NCBI RefSeq assembly: GCF_006542355.1
Contig: NZ_CP038141.1
Coordinates: forward strand, 1,057,501 to 1,121,500
Origin: Swingsia samuiensis
Lineage (GTDB): Bacteria > Pseudomonadota > Alphaproteobacteria > Acetobacterales > Acetobacteraceae
Reading direction: 5' to 3'
Length of the DNA: 64,000 nt
Below, one piece after another: positions 52,020 to 61,737 of the stretch. Under the pieces are notes generated by a model, which saw only the letters and a program-made list of their open reading frames with translations, had not been told where the DNA came from and did not search any database. A program made the translations under genes and the position numbers. How positions within the stretch are numbered: position 1 is the first letter of the stretch; each line of letters starts with the position of its first letter.

Positions 52020-53660
52020 TTACATTCCAACCGGATAATTGGGGCCACCGCCACCCTCTGGTGGGCACCATTCGATATTTTGGGCAGGGTCTTTAATATC
52101 GCACGTTTTGCAATGCACGCAGTTTTGAGCATTGATCCGTAATTCCCAATGATGTTCGCTTTTTTCTTCCTGCTCGTAAACGCCAGCAGGACAGTAGCGA
52201 CTTTCGGGCGAATCAAACACATCATGATTGATGGTTTTCCAAATCGCTTTTTTGCGTAGCTTTAAATGGGGTGGTTGGTTTTCTTCATGGTTCGTTCCGC
52301 TCAAAAAAACAGAACTAACACGATCAAACGTTAAGACATTATCGGGTTTAGGATAATTGATGCGCTCCGATAAAGAAGCGGCCCGCAAGGTTTCGTTATC
52401 GGCATGGGGGTGATGTAACGTCCAAGGAGCGCGTCCACGGAAAATCATGCTGTCGATGCCCGCGTAGAGCGCGCCTGCTTTCATGCCCCATTTAGAGAAA
52501 GCTGGGCGAATATTGCGTGCCATCCGAAGTTCTGACCAAAGCCAAGAATCCCGAACGCGTTGTGTTAAAGAAGAGGCCTCCGAACGATCCGTCTTTAAAG
52601 CTTCAGCCACAGCATCCGCCGCAAGAATCCCGGATTTCATAGCGGTATGCGTGCCTTTGATTTTTGGCATATTGAGAAAGCCAGCGGAATCCCCAGCAAG
52701 AACCCCACCGGGGAAGGTGAGGCGTGGAATAGACTGAAAACCGCCTTCATTGAGCGCACGTGCGCCGTAGATAATTCTTTTTCCACCTTTGAAGTGTTCT
52801 TTAAATGCAGGATGTAACTTGGTGCGCTGCATTTCTTCAAAAGGAGAAAGGTAAGGGTTGCTGTAATCAAGCCCAGTCACAAAACCATAGCTGACAAGAT
52901 TATCACCAAAATGATAGAGCCATGCGCCACCATAGGTGTGGTCGTCTAATGGCCAGCCAAAACTGTGTTGAACAAAGCCTGGGCGATGGTTTTCTTTGGG
53001 AACCTCCCAAACCTCTTTCACGCCGAGACCATAAGTTTGCGGATCCACCCCGCGGCGTAAACCAAAACGTTTCATGGCCTGTGCACTTAACGAGCCGCGC
53101 GCTCCTTCGGTGAGAACCGTTTGCTTGGCTTTTAAAATCATACCGGGAGTAAAGTTGGGCCCGTGGGAACCGTCTTTATCGATCCCCATATCACCTGTAA
53201 TTACCCCTGCGACACGGTTATTTTCAATAAAAAGCTCTGCTCCTGCAAAGCCAGGATAAATTTCTACCCCTAACGCCTCAGCTTGCTCTCCCAACCAACG
53301 GCATACTTCTCCTAAGGAGACAACAAAGTTCCCGTGGTTGTTCATATGGGGCATGAGAAGATTAATATAAGGAATTTGAAAAGAACGTTTCTCTGTCAGG
53401 AAGAGAACACGCTCTTCGGAAACGGGCGTTCTTAACGGAGCATTAAGTGTCTCTAAGTTAGGAAAAAGTTCTTGAAGGGCACGCGGCTCAATCACCGCTC
53501 CTGAGACGATTTGAGCGCCAATCTCGCTTCCTTTTTCAATCAGACATACAGATGTTTCTGGTGTGATCTGTTTTAGACGAATTGCCGTAGCAAGGCCTGC
53601 TGGCCCTCCACCAACCACAACAACATCGAATTCCATTTCGTCGCGTTCGATTTGGGTCAT
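52020..53660 (-). CDS. Electron transfer flavoprotein-ubiquinone oxidoreductase
   Basis: The 546-residue protein takes electrons from reduced ETF and passes them to ubiquinone in the membrane. The N-terminal FAD motif is VVVVGGGPAGLATAIRL. The ubiquinone-binding region is in the middle. The C-terminal 4Fe-4S ligands are Cys residues in QNCVHCKTCDIKDPAQNIEW (C-x2-C-x2-C and a later Cys). Length is normal. It precedes etfB-etfA on the same strand. The trmB stop lies 49 nt upstream. Confidence 0.95.
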   Translation of the reverse strand: MTQIERDEMEFDVVVVGGGPAGLATAIRLKQITPETSVCLIEKGSEIGAQIVSGAVIEPRALQELFPNLETLNAPLRTPVSEERVLFLTEKRSFQIPYINLLMPHMNNHGNFVVSLGEVCRWLGEQAEALGVEIYPGFAGAELFIENNRVAGVITGDMGIDKDGSHGPNFTPGMILKAKQTVLTEGARGSLSAQAMKRFGLRRGVDPQTYGLGVKEVWEVPKENHRPGFVQHSFGWPLDDHTYGGAWLYHFGDNLVSYGFVTGLDYSNPYLSPFEEMQRTKLHPAFKEHFKGGKRIIYGARALNEGGFQSIPRLTFPGGVLAGDSAGFLNMPKIKGTHTAMKSGILAADAVAEALKTDRSEASSLTQRVRDSWLWSELRMARNIRPAFSKWGMKAGALYAGIDSMIFRGRAPWTLHHPHADNETLRAASLSERINYPKPDNVLTFDRVSSVFLSGTNHEENQPPHLKLRKKAIWKTINHDVFDSPESRYCPAGVYEQEEKSEHHWELRINAQNCVHCKTCDIKDPAQNIEWCPPEGGGGPNYPVGM

Positions 53661-53709
53661 GATGTAGAAACTCGCTCAATATGCTTGAGAAAAAGGAAGA
53701 GGAATGGAC

Positions 53710-54405
53710 TTAGGGTCGTCGTTTAAAAGTCCAATAAAAAGGCTGTCGGCCTTCACGGAAAGCTTTTGCTTCATAACGTGTAGGCGACCATCCTTCAGGG
53801 CGTTCTTTTTCGGGAGGGGTGTTAACGAAAAGATCCTGTTGGCTCATAACGTCTATAACCCAGTCTTGGTAGACAGGATGATCACTGGCAACACGCCAAG
53901 TCCCACCGGGTTTAAGAACGCGATGTAACTCTTGTAAGTTTTCTGGGTGAACAAAGCGCCGCTTTGCATGACGTGCTTTGGGCCACGGGTCAGGAAACAT
54001 CAGATAAGCACGATCCAGACTATGGTCTGGCATGGCTTTTAAAAGCTGCCGAGCATCTTCTGGCCATATGCGAAAGCGAGAAGGGGGTTGGGCTGTCGCT
54101 TCCTCATTCTCTGGGACGAGGCGCGACAAAACCGAGCATAATCCATTTTCAAAGACTTCAGACGCAATATAGCCTGTGTCTGGATTAAGCTCAGATTGGG
54201 AAACGGCATGTTCGCCGCTTCCAAAACCGATCTCTAGAAAAACCCGTGATACAGGTTCAGAGAACCCTTGTGCAGGATTGTCTGCTGAGGAGAAGGTAAA
54301 GCGAGGCAACGCTTGATCGAGAAGATATTGTTGCCTTGCCCGGAGCGGATGCCCACGTTGACGTCCGTAAAGCCGCTCCGGTTGTGGTTTGAGAGACTGT
54401 TTCAG
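53710..54405 (-). CDS. trmB: tRNA (guanine-N7-)-methyltransferase
   Basis: The roughly 231-residue enzyme methylates G46 in the variable loop of tRNAs. The SAM motif is FLEIGFGSGEHAV, and the catalytic/RNA segment is MFPDPWPKARHAKRRFVHPE. The N-terminal PERLYGRQRGHPLRARQQ matches alphaproteobacterial relatives. The start is unclear. After the metK stop (54410) there is no ATG, GTG or TTG before the conserved region. CTG 54405 is used here; in-frame TTG 54474 and ATG 54525 would overlap metK by 65 and 116 nt. The overlap or near-overlap suggests coupling to metK. Confidence 0.88.
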   Translation of the reverse strand: MKQSLKPQPERLYGRQRGHPLRARQQYLLDQALPRFTFSSADNPAQGFSEPVSRVFLEIGFGSGEHAVSQSELNPDTGYIASEVFENGLCSVLSRLVPENEEATAQPPSRFRIWPEDARQLLKAMPDHSLDRAYLMFPDPWPKARHAKRRFVHPENLQELHRVLKPGGTWRVASDHPVYQDWVIDVMSQQDLFVNTPPEKERPEGWSPTRYEAKAFREGRQPFYWTFKRRP

Positions 54406-54409
54406 GGTC

Positions 54410-55594
54410 TTACCGGTTAAAAGCGTTGCGAAGAGTATCGACGAGATCCGTTTGTTCCCACGTGAAGTTATCAAGCGCAGGATCAGGGACGCGGCCAAAA
54501 TGTCCGTATGCAGATGTCGGAACATAGATAGGACGGTTTAGACGCAGATGCTTGCGGATACCACGTGGTGAAAGATCGACGATCTGGTTTAGGATAGCTC
54601 CCAAACGCGCTTCATCAATGTCTTTACCTGTACCATCGAGGTCAACATAGACGGACAAAGGCTTTGACACACCGATCGCATAGCTAAGCTGAATTGTGCA
54701 GCGATCCGCTAAATCAGCCGCGACAACGTTCTTAGCAAGATAGCGCGCTGCATAAGCAGCGGAACGGTCCACCTTGGTTGGGTCTTTTCCAGAGAAAGCA
54801 CCACCACCATGAGGAGCTGCACCACCATAGGTATCAACGATGATCTTACGACCCGTTAAACCAGCATCCCCATCAGGCCCACCAATAACGAAGTTACCTG
54901 TTGGGTTGATGTAGAACTCTTCTTCTGGGCACATCCAGCCATTTGGAAGAACCTCGCGCACTACTTCACGAAGTGTTTCACGAATAGTGTGCTGGCTCAT
55001 CCCTTCAACGTGCTGCGTTGAAATGACGACAGATGTAACACCAATCGGCTTACCATCGACATAACGCAGAGTAACTTGGCTTTTTGCGTCAGGTAGAAGG
55101 CCAACACCACGAGGGTCACCATTCTTGCGGTAATCGCGGATGGTTTCCAAAATGGTTTGAGCGTAAAAAAGAGGAGCGGGCATCAAGTTTTCAGTTTCGC
55201 GTGTTGCAAAACCAAACATGATTCCTTGGTCACCCGCACCTTCATCTTTATTATCAGCACTATCAACGCCTTGAGCGATGTCAGCAGACTGAGCATGAAG
55301 GTATGAGGTGATCTCAGCGGTTTTCCAAGAAAAACCTTCCTGATCATATCCAATGTCTTTGATTGCTTCGCGGGCGCGATCAATCAGAGTATCTTCAACA
55401 GCTTTAGGGCCTCTTACTTCACCTGCCAAAACAACACGATTGGTTGTGACAAGCGTTTCACAGGCAACGCGTGATTCTGGATCAGCCTCAAGGTAGGCGT
55501 CCAGAACAGTATCAGAAATGCGGTCAGCTACTTTATCGGGATGGCCCTCGGAAACAGATTCAGAGGTAAATAGAAAATCGCCGTAATTGCGCAC
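54410..55594 (-). CDS. metK: S-adenosylmethionine synthetase
   Basis: The 394-residue enzyme makes SAM from methionine and ATP. Signatures: [18 protein letters not shown] (ATP/metal), [16 protein letters not shown], and [20 protein letters not shown] (P-loop). The start is a GTG, with GAGG 7 nt before. Length is normal. It is first in a pair with trmB, which uses its product. The 290-nt leader holds a 9-bp hairpin (55629-55659) but no SAM riboswitch I could recognise. Confidence 0.97.
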   Translation of the reverse strand: MRNYGDFLFTSESVSEGHPDKVADRISDTVLDAYLEADPESRVACETLVTTNRVVLAGEVRGPKAVEDTLIDRAREAIKDIGYDQEGFSWKTAEITSYLHAQSADIAQGVDSADNKDEGAGDQGIMFGFATRETENLMPAPLFYAQTILETIRDYRKNGDPRGVGLLPDAKSQVTLRYVDGKPIGVTSVVISTQHVEGMSQHTIRETLREVVREVLPNGWMCPEEEFYINPTGNFVIGGPDGDAGLTGRKIIVDTYGGAAPHGGGAFSGKDPTKVDRSAAYAARYLAKNVVAADLADRCTIQLSYAIGVSKPLSVYVDLDGTGKDIDEARLGAILNQIVDLSPRGIRKHLRLNRPIYVPTSAYGHFGRVPDPALDNFTWEQTDLVDTLRNAFNR

Positions 55595-55884
55595 TCAGGG
55601 ACCTCGCAGGGAATGAGTGGTGAAAAGGATCATAGTTTCATGAAGAGAGGAACTATGATGTTCAAAGAAAGAAGAGACGGCTTGGCTTAAATGTGCGTCA
55701 GGGTCAAGAGTTTTGGTAAAAAACTATCAATTTTTCTTAAAGAGGCGGTCTGAAGAAAGCGAGGAACAAAGGATTTAGTTTGGAAGAAAAACCATACTAA
55801 AACGTGCTTAACAACACAACGAATCGTCTTTTTAAAAATTGCGCAGGGATGTGAAGGTTAAAATCCCCCTGCGCAACCGTCATT
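55595..55884. other. metK-dapB intergenic region with a hairpin
   Basis: These 290 nt lie between metK's start and dapB's stop (both minus strand). A 9-bp stem (atcatagtt at 55629-55637 / aactatgat at 55651-55659) with a 13-nt loop is in the probable metK leader. A TTGACC element appears about 110 nt before the GTG. No conserved SAM-I, SAM-II or SAM/SAH riboswitch core was recognised. I see no gene. Confidence 0.4.
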
Positions 55885-56625
55885 TTATCCCTTTAAGACG
55901 TCACTCATCCCGTAAAGGCCGGGACGCTGATGAGGAAGCCAGCGTGCAGCCATAACAGCCCCTCGCGCAAAAACACGCCGATCTAACGCACGATGTGAAA
56001 GGGTTATTTGTTCATCGGCAGCAATAAACATAAGGTCATGCTCGCCAACAATTTGCCCTCCACGAATGGAGGCGAAGCCAATAGCATCGTCAGGACGGCG
56101 AGAGTTTTGGTCAAAACGAGCGACTTTATTGAAATCAGCTTGTCTTCCCTCAGCAACAGCACGCCCAATCGCTAAAGCAGTACCAGAAGGGGCATCAATT
56201 TTTTGACGATGATGGGCTTCGATAATCTCTGCATCATATTCGGGTAACGCTTTACCCAGTTGGCGTGCTAATTCAAGGAAGAGAGTGAGTGCTGGCGAAA
56301 AATTAGCGGCTTGTAAAACTGGAATATGTTGAGCTGCCTCTTCTACAGCGGCTTGTGCTTCTTCTGCGAGGCCTGTTGTTCCTAAAACCCAAGCGCATTT
56401 TGCTTGTGTGAAAGCGCGCGCATGGGAGATAACCTGAGACGCGTGGCTTACGTCTATAATAACATCACTCATCTCAGCGAGAAGAGTAGGCTGGGTTACA
56501 ATATGACGTTTAGAATCTTCCTGACGGGAGAGGCCACCAACCAGTTCTGTTCCGGCCTCTTCTGCGCAAAGTGAACCGAGACGTCCTGTAATTCCTGCGA
56601 TACCAATGCGAAGAGGGCGTGTCAT
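55885..56625 (-). CDS. dapB: 4-hydroxy-tetrahydrodipicolinate reductase
   Basis: The 246-residue enzyme reduces the DapA product in lysine and diaminopimelate synthesis. Motifs: N-terminal nucleotide-binding GIAGITGRLGSL; active-site segment EIIEAHHRQKIDAPSGTALA (His-His and the following Lys); FASIRGGQIVGEHDLMF. Length is normal for alphaproteobacteria. It follows dnaJ on the same strand by 64 nt, so it may belong to the same transcript; asd in this window supplies an earlier step. Confidence 0.95.
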   Translation of the reverse strand: MTRPLRIGIAGITGRLGSLCAEEAGTELVGGLSRQEDSKRHIVTQPTLLAEMSDVIIDVSHASQVISHARAFTQAKCAWVLGTTGLAEEAQAAVEEAAQHIPVLQAANFSPALTLFLELARQLGKALPEYDAEIIEAHHRQKIDAPSGTALAIGRAVAEGRQADFNKVARFDQNSRRPDDAIGFASIRGGQIVGEHDLMFIAADEQITLSHRALDRRVFARGAVMAARWLPHQRPGLYGMSDVLKG

Positions 56626-56689
56626 ACTCAGTGTGTCCTCAATTTATATTGTGTCACTCCTTAAAACGGGAGCGACACAACAAGATGTT

Positions 56690-57826
56690 TTAACGGCCTT
56701 CAAAAAAATCCCGGACTTTTGCGAAAAATCCACTGCTTTCCGGGTTGGCTTTTGTGTGATCATCACCTGCTTCGGTTTCGAATTCTTCTAACAGTTCGCG
56801 CTGACGCTTGGTGAGGTGGTGCGGTGTTTCAACGCCCACATTGATATACATATCCCCTCGGGCAGAGGAACGAAGAACAGAGAAGCCTTTGCCCCTTAGG
56901 CGGAAAGTCTCTCCTGTTTGTGTGCCTGATGGAATCCGAACTTTGGTGCGTGTTCCATCAATGACAGGTACTTCAACTTCTGTTCCAAGGGCAGCTTGTG
57001 TCATGCGTAGAGGAACACGGCAATAGATGTTGGCACCGTCGCGTTGGAAGATCTCATGAGACATCACCGCCACATGGACATATAGGTCTCCAGGTTGAAC
57101 ACCATCACCGCCAGCTTCTCCTTTGCCAGCCATACGGATGCGTGTGCCATCTTCTACGCCCGCAGGGATATCAACGGAGATTGTTTCTTTTTTGGCTTCT
57201 GTCCCTGATCCATGGCAGGTTTTGCATGGATTTTGTACTGTACGTCCAGAGCCGTGGCAGGTTGGACACATTCTCTCGACCAAGAAGAAGCCTTGTTGAG
57301 CACGTACTTTTCCAGCCCCATGGCATGTAGCGCATGTTGTCGTACTTCCGCTAGGATCAGCCGAGCCGGTGCCATGGCATGTTTCACACGTAATCCGTGT
57401 TTGGATTTCAACATCTTTATTAATGCCAGAATAGGCTTCTGTAAGACTAATTTCGACCTGAACTTGAATGTCTGCGCCAGTACGACGGGCGCCTCCTCGG
57501 CGGCCTCCCATCATATCGCCAAACATCTGATCAAATATATCACCAAGGCCACCAGCGCCGAAGCCGCTAAAGCCGCCGCCCATTCCTCCCATGCCGCCTT
57601 CGAAAGCATCATGACCATAGCGGTCATAGGCCGCACGTTTTTGATCGTCTTTTAGAACGTCGTAAGCTTCATTGATTTCTTTGAATTTTTGTTCAGCTGT
57701 TTCATCCCCTTGGTTACGGTCAGGATGATAACGCATCGCTTGCTTACGATATGCTTTTTTGAGGTCTCCTGAGGAGACTGTACGAGAAACCTCAAGGATT
57801 TCGTAATAATCAATTTTGATAGACAT
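56690..57826 (-). CDS. dnaJ: Chaperone DnaJ (Hsp40)
   Basis: The 378-residue co-chaperone stimulates DnaK's ATPase. The J domain has YRKQAMRYHPDRNQGD with the HPD motif. A Gly/Phe-rich stretch (GGMGGMGGGFSGFGAGGLGD) follows. The zinc domain has four CxxCxGxG units: CETCHGTG, CATCHGAG, CPTCHGSG and CKTCHGSG. The C-terminal substrate domain ends the protein. It follows dnaK by 120 nt with a GC-rich hairpin between, and both are likely heat-induced. Confidence 0.97.
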   Translation of the reverse strand: MSIKIDYYEILEVSRTVSSGDLKKAYRKQAMRYHPDRNQGDETAEQKFKEINEAYDVLKDDQKRAAYDRYGHDAFEGGMGGMGGGFSGFGAGGLGDIFDQMFGDMMGGRRGGARRTGADIQVQVEISLTEAYSGINKDVEIQTRITCETCHGTGSADPSGSTTTCATCHGAGKVRAQQGFFLVERMCPTCHGSGRTVQNPCKTCHGSGTEAKKETISVDIPAGVEDGTRIRMAGKGEAGGDGVQPGDLYVHVAVMSHEIFQRDGANIYCRVPLRMTQAALGTEVEVPVIDGTRTKVRIPSGTQTGETFRLRGKGFSVLRSSARGDMYINVGVETPHHLTKRQRELLEEFETEAGDDHTKANPESSGFFAKVRDFFEGR

Positions 57827-57861
57827 GTGTCGGTCCTTATCTGAGGGCCGGAAATAAAAAT

Positions 57862-57890
57862 GGCGCCCATTCCGGATGGGAACGGGCGCC
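57862..57890 (-). promoter_or_regulatory. GC-rich hairpin between dnaK and dnaJ
   Basis: A perfect 7-bp stem ggcgccc / gggcgcc contains an alternative nested stem cccat / atggg with loop tccgg; the two are mutually exclusive. It lies 36 nt before the dnaJ start. Similar structures attenuate or stabilise dnaKJ transcripts in other bacteria. No T-run follows, so it is not a full terminator. Confidence 0.5.
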
Positions 57891-57946
57891 CGTTAAAGGT
57901 TACCGAGCAAGGGGCTTATGCACCTTGTTCGAAGAAGTCACCCGAC

Positions 57947-59842
57947 TTAGTGCTTCTTATGGTCGTCAACATCTTCGAAGTCTGCATCGACGATGTCTTC
58001 TTCCTTGTGGCCGCCTTCAGAGGCTTCTGCACTAGGTTGAGCTTGTTGTTGCGCAGCTTGGCCAACCTTCATCGCAGCTTGTGTCAGTTTCTCACTCGCT
58101 GATTTGATGGCTTCAGCATTGTCGCCCGCAATCGCTTCACGTGCGGCAGAAATTGCTGCTTCAGCTTCAGATTTATCAGCAGCAGGAACCTTATCACCAG
58201 CTTCCGTTAGAGATTTCTCTGTCTGATGGATGAGGCTCTCTGTGCTGTTGCGAAGTTCAACCAGTTCACGTTTCGCTTTGTCAGCAGAAGCATTTGCTTC
58301 AGCTTCTTTAACCATACGATCAATATCAGAGTCGGATAGACCGCCAGAAGCCTGAATCTTGATCTGTTGTTCTTTGCCTGTTGCTTTGTCTTTTGCTGAA
58401 ACGTTGACGATACCGTTTGCATCAATATCAAATGTAACTTCGATCTGAGGGACACCGCGTGGGGCAGGTGCAATTCCTTGCAAGTCAAAGTTACCAAGCA
58501 GCTTGTTATCCGCTGCCATCTCACGTTCACCCTGATAGACCTTAATGGTCACAGCGCTTTGGTTGTCTTCAGCAGTGGAGAATGTCTGGCTTTTCTTGGT
58601 CGGAATAGTTGTATTCCGGTCAATCAAGCGTGTGAAGACACCGCCAAGCGTTTCGATACCAAGGGAAAGTGGGGTAACGTCAAGAAGAAGAACGTCTTTA
58701 ACATCACCTTGAAGAACCGCACCCTGAACAGCTGCACCAATAGCTACAACTTCGTCTGGGTTAACGTTACGAGCTGGCTCTTTACCGAAGAATTCCTTAA
58801 CGGTTTCGATGACCTTTGGCATACGGGTCATACCACCAACCAAGATGACCTCATCGATCTCTTTGTTGGAAATGTCAGCATCTTTAAGAGCTGCACGACA
58901 TGGGCCCAATGTGCGTTGGATCAGATCTTCGACAAGGCTTTCGAGCTTTGCGCGTGTCAATTTAACGACAAGGTGCTTTGGCCCAGAAGCGTCAGCTGTG
59001 ATGAACGGCAGATTGATTTCTGTTTCCATGGAGGAAGAGAGTTCAATCTTCGCTTTTTCAGCAGCTTCTTTTAGGCGTTGCAGAGCAAGCTTGTCGCTAC
59101 GTAGGTCGATGCCTTGATCTTTTTTGAATTCATCAGCGAGGTAGCCGATGATGCGGTTATCGAAGTCTTCACCACCAAGGAATGTATCACCGTTTGTGGA
59201 TTTAACTTCGATCACGCCGTCAGAGATTTCAAGGATGGAAACGTCGAACGTACCACCACCCAAGTCATAAACAGCAACCGTACCAGAATCACGCTTACCA
59301 AGACCGTAAGCAAGAGCGGCTGCTGTTGGCTCATTGATAATTCTTAGAACTTCAAGACCAGCAATTTTACCAGCATCACGGGTAGCCTGACGCTGAGCAT
59401 CATTGAAGTATGCTGGAACAGTGATAACAGCCTGAGTTACCTTTTCACCGAGGTAAGATTCAGCTGTTTCCTTCATTTTACCAAGAACGAAGGCAGAAAT
59501 CTGGGCAGGTGAGTAATCTTTTCCGCGTGCGCGAACCCAAGCATCTCCGTTATCGCCTTTTACGATTTCGTAAGGGACCATTTTCTGGTCTTTGGCAACG
59601 GTCGGATCGTCAAAACGACGGCCAATAAGACGCTTTACTGCATAAAGTGTGTTTGTAGGGTTGGTAACAGCCTGACGTTTTGCTGCTTGCCCGACAAGGC
59701 GCTCACCGCTCTCGGTGAAAGCGACCATAGATGGCGTGGTACGTGCGCCTTCGCTGTTTTCGATAACCCGGTTTTCATCTCCTTCGCGGATCGCGACGCA
59801 GGAGTTGGTTGTACCAAGGTCAATACCAATAACTTTTGCCAT
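57947..59842 (-). CDS. dnaK: Chaperone DnaK (Hsp70)
   Basis: The 631-residue ATP-dependent chaperone begins [20 protein letters not shown]. Its nucleotide-binding domain shows the phosphate motifs ([18 protein letters not shown] and [14 protein letters not shown]). The substrate-binding domain starts after the linker [19 protein letters not shown]. The C-terminal lid ends in an acidic tail ([14 protein letters not shown]). dnaJ follows on the same strand. A candidate heat-shock promoter lies upstream at 59950-59983. Confidence 0.98.
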   Translation of the reverse strand: MAKVIGIDLGTTNSCVAIREGDENRVIENSEGARTTPSMVAFTESGERLVGQAAKRQAVTNPTNTLYAVKRLIGRRFDDPTVAKDQKMVPYEIVKGDNGDAWVRARGKDYSPAQISAFVLGKMKETAESYLGEKVTQAVITVPAYFNDAQRQATRDAGKIAGLEVLRIINEPTAAALAYGLGKRDSGTVAVYDLGGGTFDVSILEISDGVIEVKSTNGDTFLGGEDFDNRIIGYLADEFKKDQGIDLRSDKLALQRLKEAAEKAKIELSSSMETEINLPFITADASGPKHLVVKLTRAKLESLVEDLIQRTLGPCRAALKDADISNKEIDEVILVGGMTRMPKVIETVKEFFGKEPARNVNPDEVVAIGAAVQGAVLQGDVKDVLLLDVTPLSLGIETLGGVFTRLIDRNTTIPTKKSQTFSTAEDNQSAVTIKVYQGEREMAADNKLLGNFDLQGIAPAPRGVPQIEVTFDIDANGIVNVSAKDKATGKEQQIKIQASGGLSDSDIDRMVKEAEANASADKAKRELVELRNSTESLIHQTEKSLTEAGDKVPAADKSEAEAAISAAREAIAGDNAEAIKSASEKLTQAAMKVGQAAQQQAQPSAEASEGGHKEEDIVDADFEDVDDHKKH

Positions 59843-59949
59843 AATATTATGTCCTTTTCAGCGGTTTTCTTCAGCCCTGTTAGGCACTAAACAAAACCCT
59901 TGCGACTTAAGATTTGGGAAACTTTCTTTAGAATCCCATACTCTAGGTA

Positions 59950-59983
59950 GCAATTTAAGCAGACTATCTTCTTCTTTCAAGGG
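59950..59983 (-). promoter_or_regulatory. Candidate sigma-32 (RpoH) promoter of dnaKJ
   Basis: On the minus strand CCCTTGAAAG is followed after about 15 nt by CTTAAATTG. The -35 part fits the RpoH consensus CTTGAA well; the -10 part fits only loosely. The site is about 110-140 nt upstream of the dnaK start. This is pattern-based only. Confidence 0.35.
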
Positions 59984-60084
59984 CTTTAATTAATTTCTGC
60001 TCGAATGAAGAAGGTGTGTTGTGAAATTATAGGGAAACGATCATAAATTAAGTTCTCCAAAGCGAAGGCCCTTCATTTATCTTT

Positions 60085-61221
60085 ATGAAAAGACACGTAA
60101 TTATAATTATTAGAGCTGTGATCAGCGCTGCTATCATGAGTGCTTCAGCATGTGGGCCTATTGGCCCTTCTCATTTGCAGCATGATCCGTTGGAGTATTC
60201 CAGTGCTTTGGGGGATACGCAAAAGCACGAGATGTTACTGAATATTGTACGTATTCGTTATGCTGATCCGCCGACATTTTTGGATACGACGCAGGTTATT
60301 GCAGGGTATAGCGTTTCTAAAAGTGTAAGTGGCGGTTTTTACGCTTATCCAGCATCGGCAATAGGAAATTATTTGTTTGGTACTGGAACCGTAACAGCGG
60401 GGGAAAACCCAACTTTTACGTATCAGCCCGTGACAGGCGAGCAATATGCTGAAAATATTGTTCGGCCTATTTCGCCAACGGTCATTATGCCGTTAAGCCT
60501 TGGGGGAATGCCGATTGATACGCTTTTGCGGCTTACCGCCCAATCAATTGATGGTTTGTCGAATGTTCGTGGCTTAGGGGCAGGGCCATTTGGTGGAGGC
60601 TCTGTCCGGTTTTATTTGCTTTTGCATGATCTGCGGCAATTACAGATTGCAGGGGCGATGACTATTCGTATTACGACAGATGGGGATGATACGGGTTCCA
60701 GCTTAGGGGCATCAAAAGATGCGCATAAAGAAGATCATCACAGTGATAAGAAGGAGCGCTCCTTCCTTGTTTTATCAAGTACGTCAGATAATAACTTATT
60801 AGCTATTCAGGCGGAGGTGCGTCGCCTTCTTCATTTGGATCCACACGCAACAGAAGCAGAAATTGTGTATGGCCCGTCTCCTAAAAGGCCGGGGCAAATA
60901 GCGATCTTAACACGCTCTATGTTAGCGATGCTTACTCAGTTGGCCTATGAGGTGGAAGTTCCAGATGAAGATGTTCGAGTTGGTCGAACCCCTCCGACGA
61001 TTGATCAGGTTGGAATTGAAAACAGACCAGAAGTGGTCATTCATGCAGGTAAGCGTCCCCCTACGCGTCGGTATGCTGCCGTGCGTTATAATGATGTATG
61101 GTTCTGGATTGATGAAAAAGACTTTCAGAGTAAGTTGGCCTTTACTCTTGTTCAGGTTTTAAGTGCTTTGGCGGCGACAAATCATAGCCCAGGGGCTGTT
61201 GTAACAATCCCCGCGGGCTAA
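60085..61221 (+). CDS. Hypothetical lipoprotein
   Basis: The 378-residue protein has an N-terminal hydrophobic segment (VIIIIRAVISAAIMSASACG) with lipobox SASAC, so it is probably lipid-anchored. The conserved-looking start of the mature part is LLNIVRIRYADPPTFLDTTQ, then VIAGYSVSKSV; later parts include the PFGGGSVRFYLLLHDLRQLQ stretch. A charged low-complexity segment (DGDDTGSSLGASKDAHKEDH) is inserted around residues 200-230. I do not recognise a named family. It is divergent from dnaK, and sldB follows 135 nt downstream on the same strand. Possible co-regulation with the polyol dehydrogenase is unproven. Confidence 0.75.
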   Translation: MKRHVIIIIRAVISAAIMSASACGPIGPSHLQHDPLEYSSALGDTQKHEMLLNIVRIRYADPPTFLDTTQVIAGYSVSKSVSGGFYAYPASAIGNYLFGTGTVTAGENPTFTYQPVTGEQYAENIVRPISPTVIMPLSLGGMPIDTLLRLTAQSIDGLSNVRGLGAGPFGGGSVRFYLLLHDLRQLQIAGAMTIRITTDGDDTGSSLGASKDAHKEDHHSDKKERSFLVLSSTSDNNLLAIQAEVRRLLHLDPHATEAEIVYGPSPKRPGQIAILTRSMLAMLTQLAYEVEVPDEDVRVGRTPPTIDQVGIENRPEVVIHAGKRPPTRRYAAVRYNDVWFWIDEKDFQSKLAFTLVQVLSALAATNHSPGAVVTIPAG

Positions 61222-61356
61222 AATAGAGCAGAAGTAAAAACAAAGTTTCGTGATAAAGGAACACGTTTTTTTTATCACTATACTACTATATTGTAATGGA
61301 CTTTTTTGGCTGAAAAAATATAGCGTCTCTTTACTATAAAAAGAGGGGGCATTTCT

Positions 61357-61737
61357 ATGCCAGAGAAGGGAAGTTCAAAAACACTTGGTTGGTGGCTAGT
61401 GCTACTTTTGGGTGTTTTTATTTTTGTAACAAGCGTGTTCTTTATCAGGCTAGGCGGTGAGTTAGCCTATGAGGGTGGGACAACATATTACATTATCTGC
61501 GGTGTTTTATTGCTTGTTTCATCTGTTTTGACCGTTTTAGGCCGTGTGAGCGGTGCATTATTATACTTTATAGCGCTTATTTATACATGGATATGGGCAT
61601 TTTATGAGATTGGGTTGGATGCCAATCAACTCATGCCGCGTGTTTTTGGGCCTACATTAATCGGTATTCTTTTTGTGTTTGCTCTTCCCGCATTACGGCG
61701 CATGCAAGCGCGTCGTGCAGTTAAAGGGACTGTCTGA
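61357..61737 (+). CDS. sldB: Polyol (glycerol/sorbitol) dehydrogenase, small membrane subunit SldB
   Basis: The 126-residue membrane protein with about four to five helices (GWWLVLLLGVFIFVTSVFFI, then YYIICGVLLLVSSVLTVLG, ALLYFIALIYTWIWAFYEIG) resembles the N-terminal membrane domain of PQQ glucose dehydrogenase. In Gluconobacter SldB is 126 residues and is encoded directly upstream of sldA, exactly as here. It anchors SldA and is needed for its activity. The stop overlaps the sldA start by one base (TGATG). Confidence 0.9.
   Translation: MPEKGSSKTLGWWLVLLLGVFIFVTSVFFIRLGGELAYEGGTTYYIICGVLLLVSSVLTVLGRVSGALLYFIALIYTWIWAFYEIGLDANQLMPRVFGPTLIGILFVFALPALRRMQARRAVKGTV

Noticed and set aside
55595-55740. 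SAM riboswitch in front of metK
   Set aside because: Only a simple 9-bp hairpin was found; the conserved cores of SAM-I, SAM-II and SAM/SAH riboswitches were not recognised.
58478-59074. 198-codon frame antisense to dnaK
   Set aside because: It follows from the strong codon bias of dnaK; it has no family features and no ribosome-binding site.
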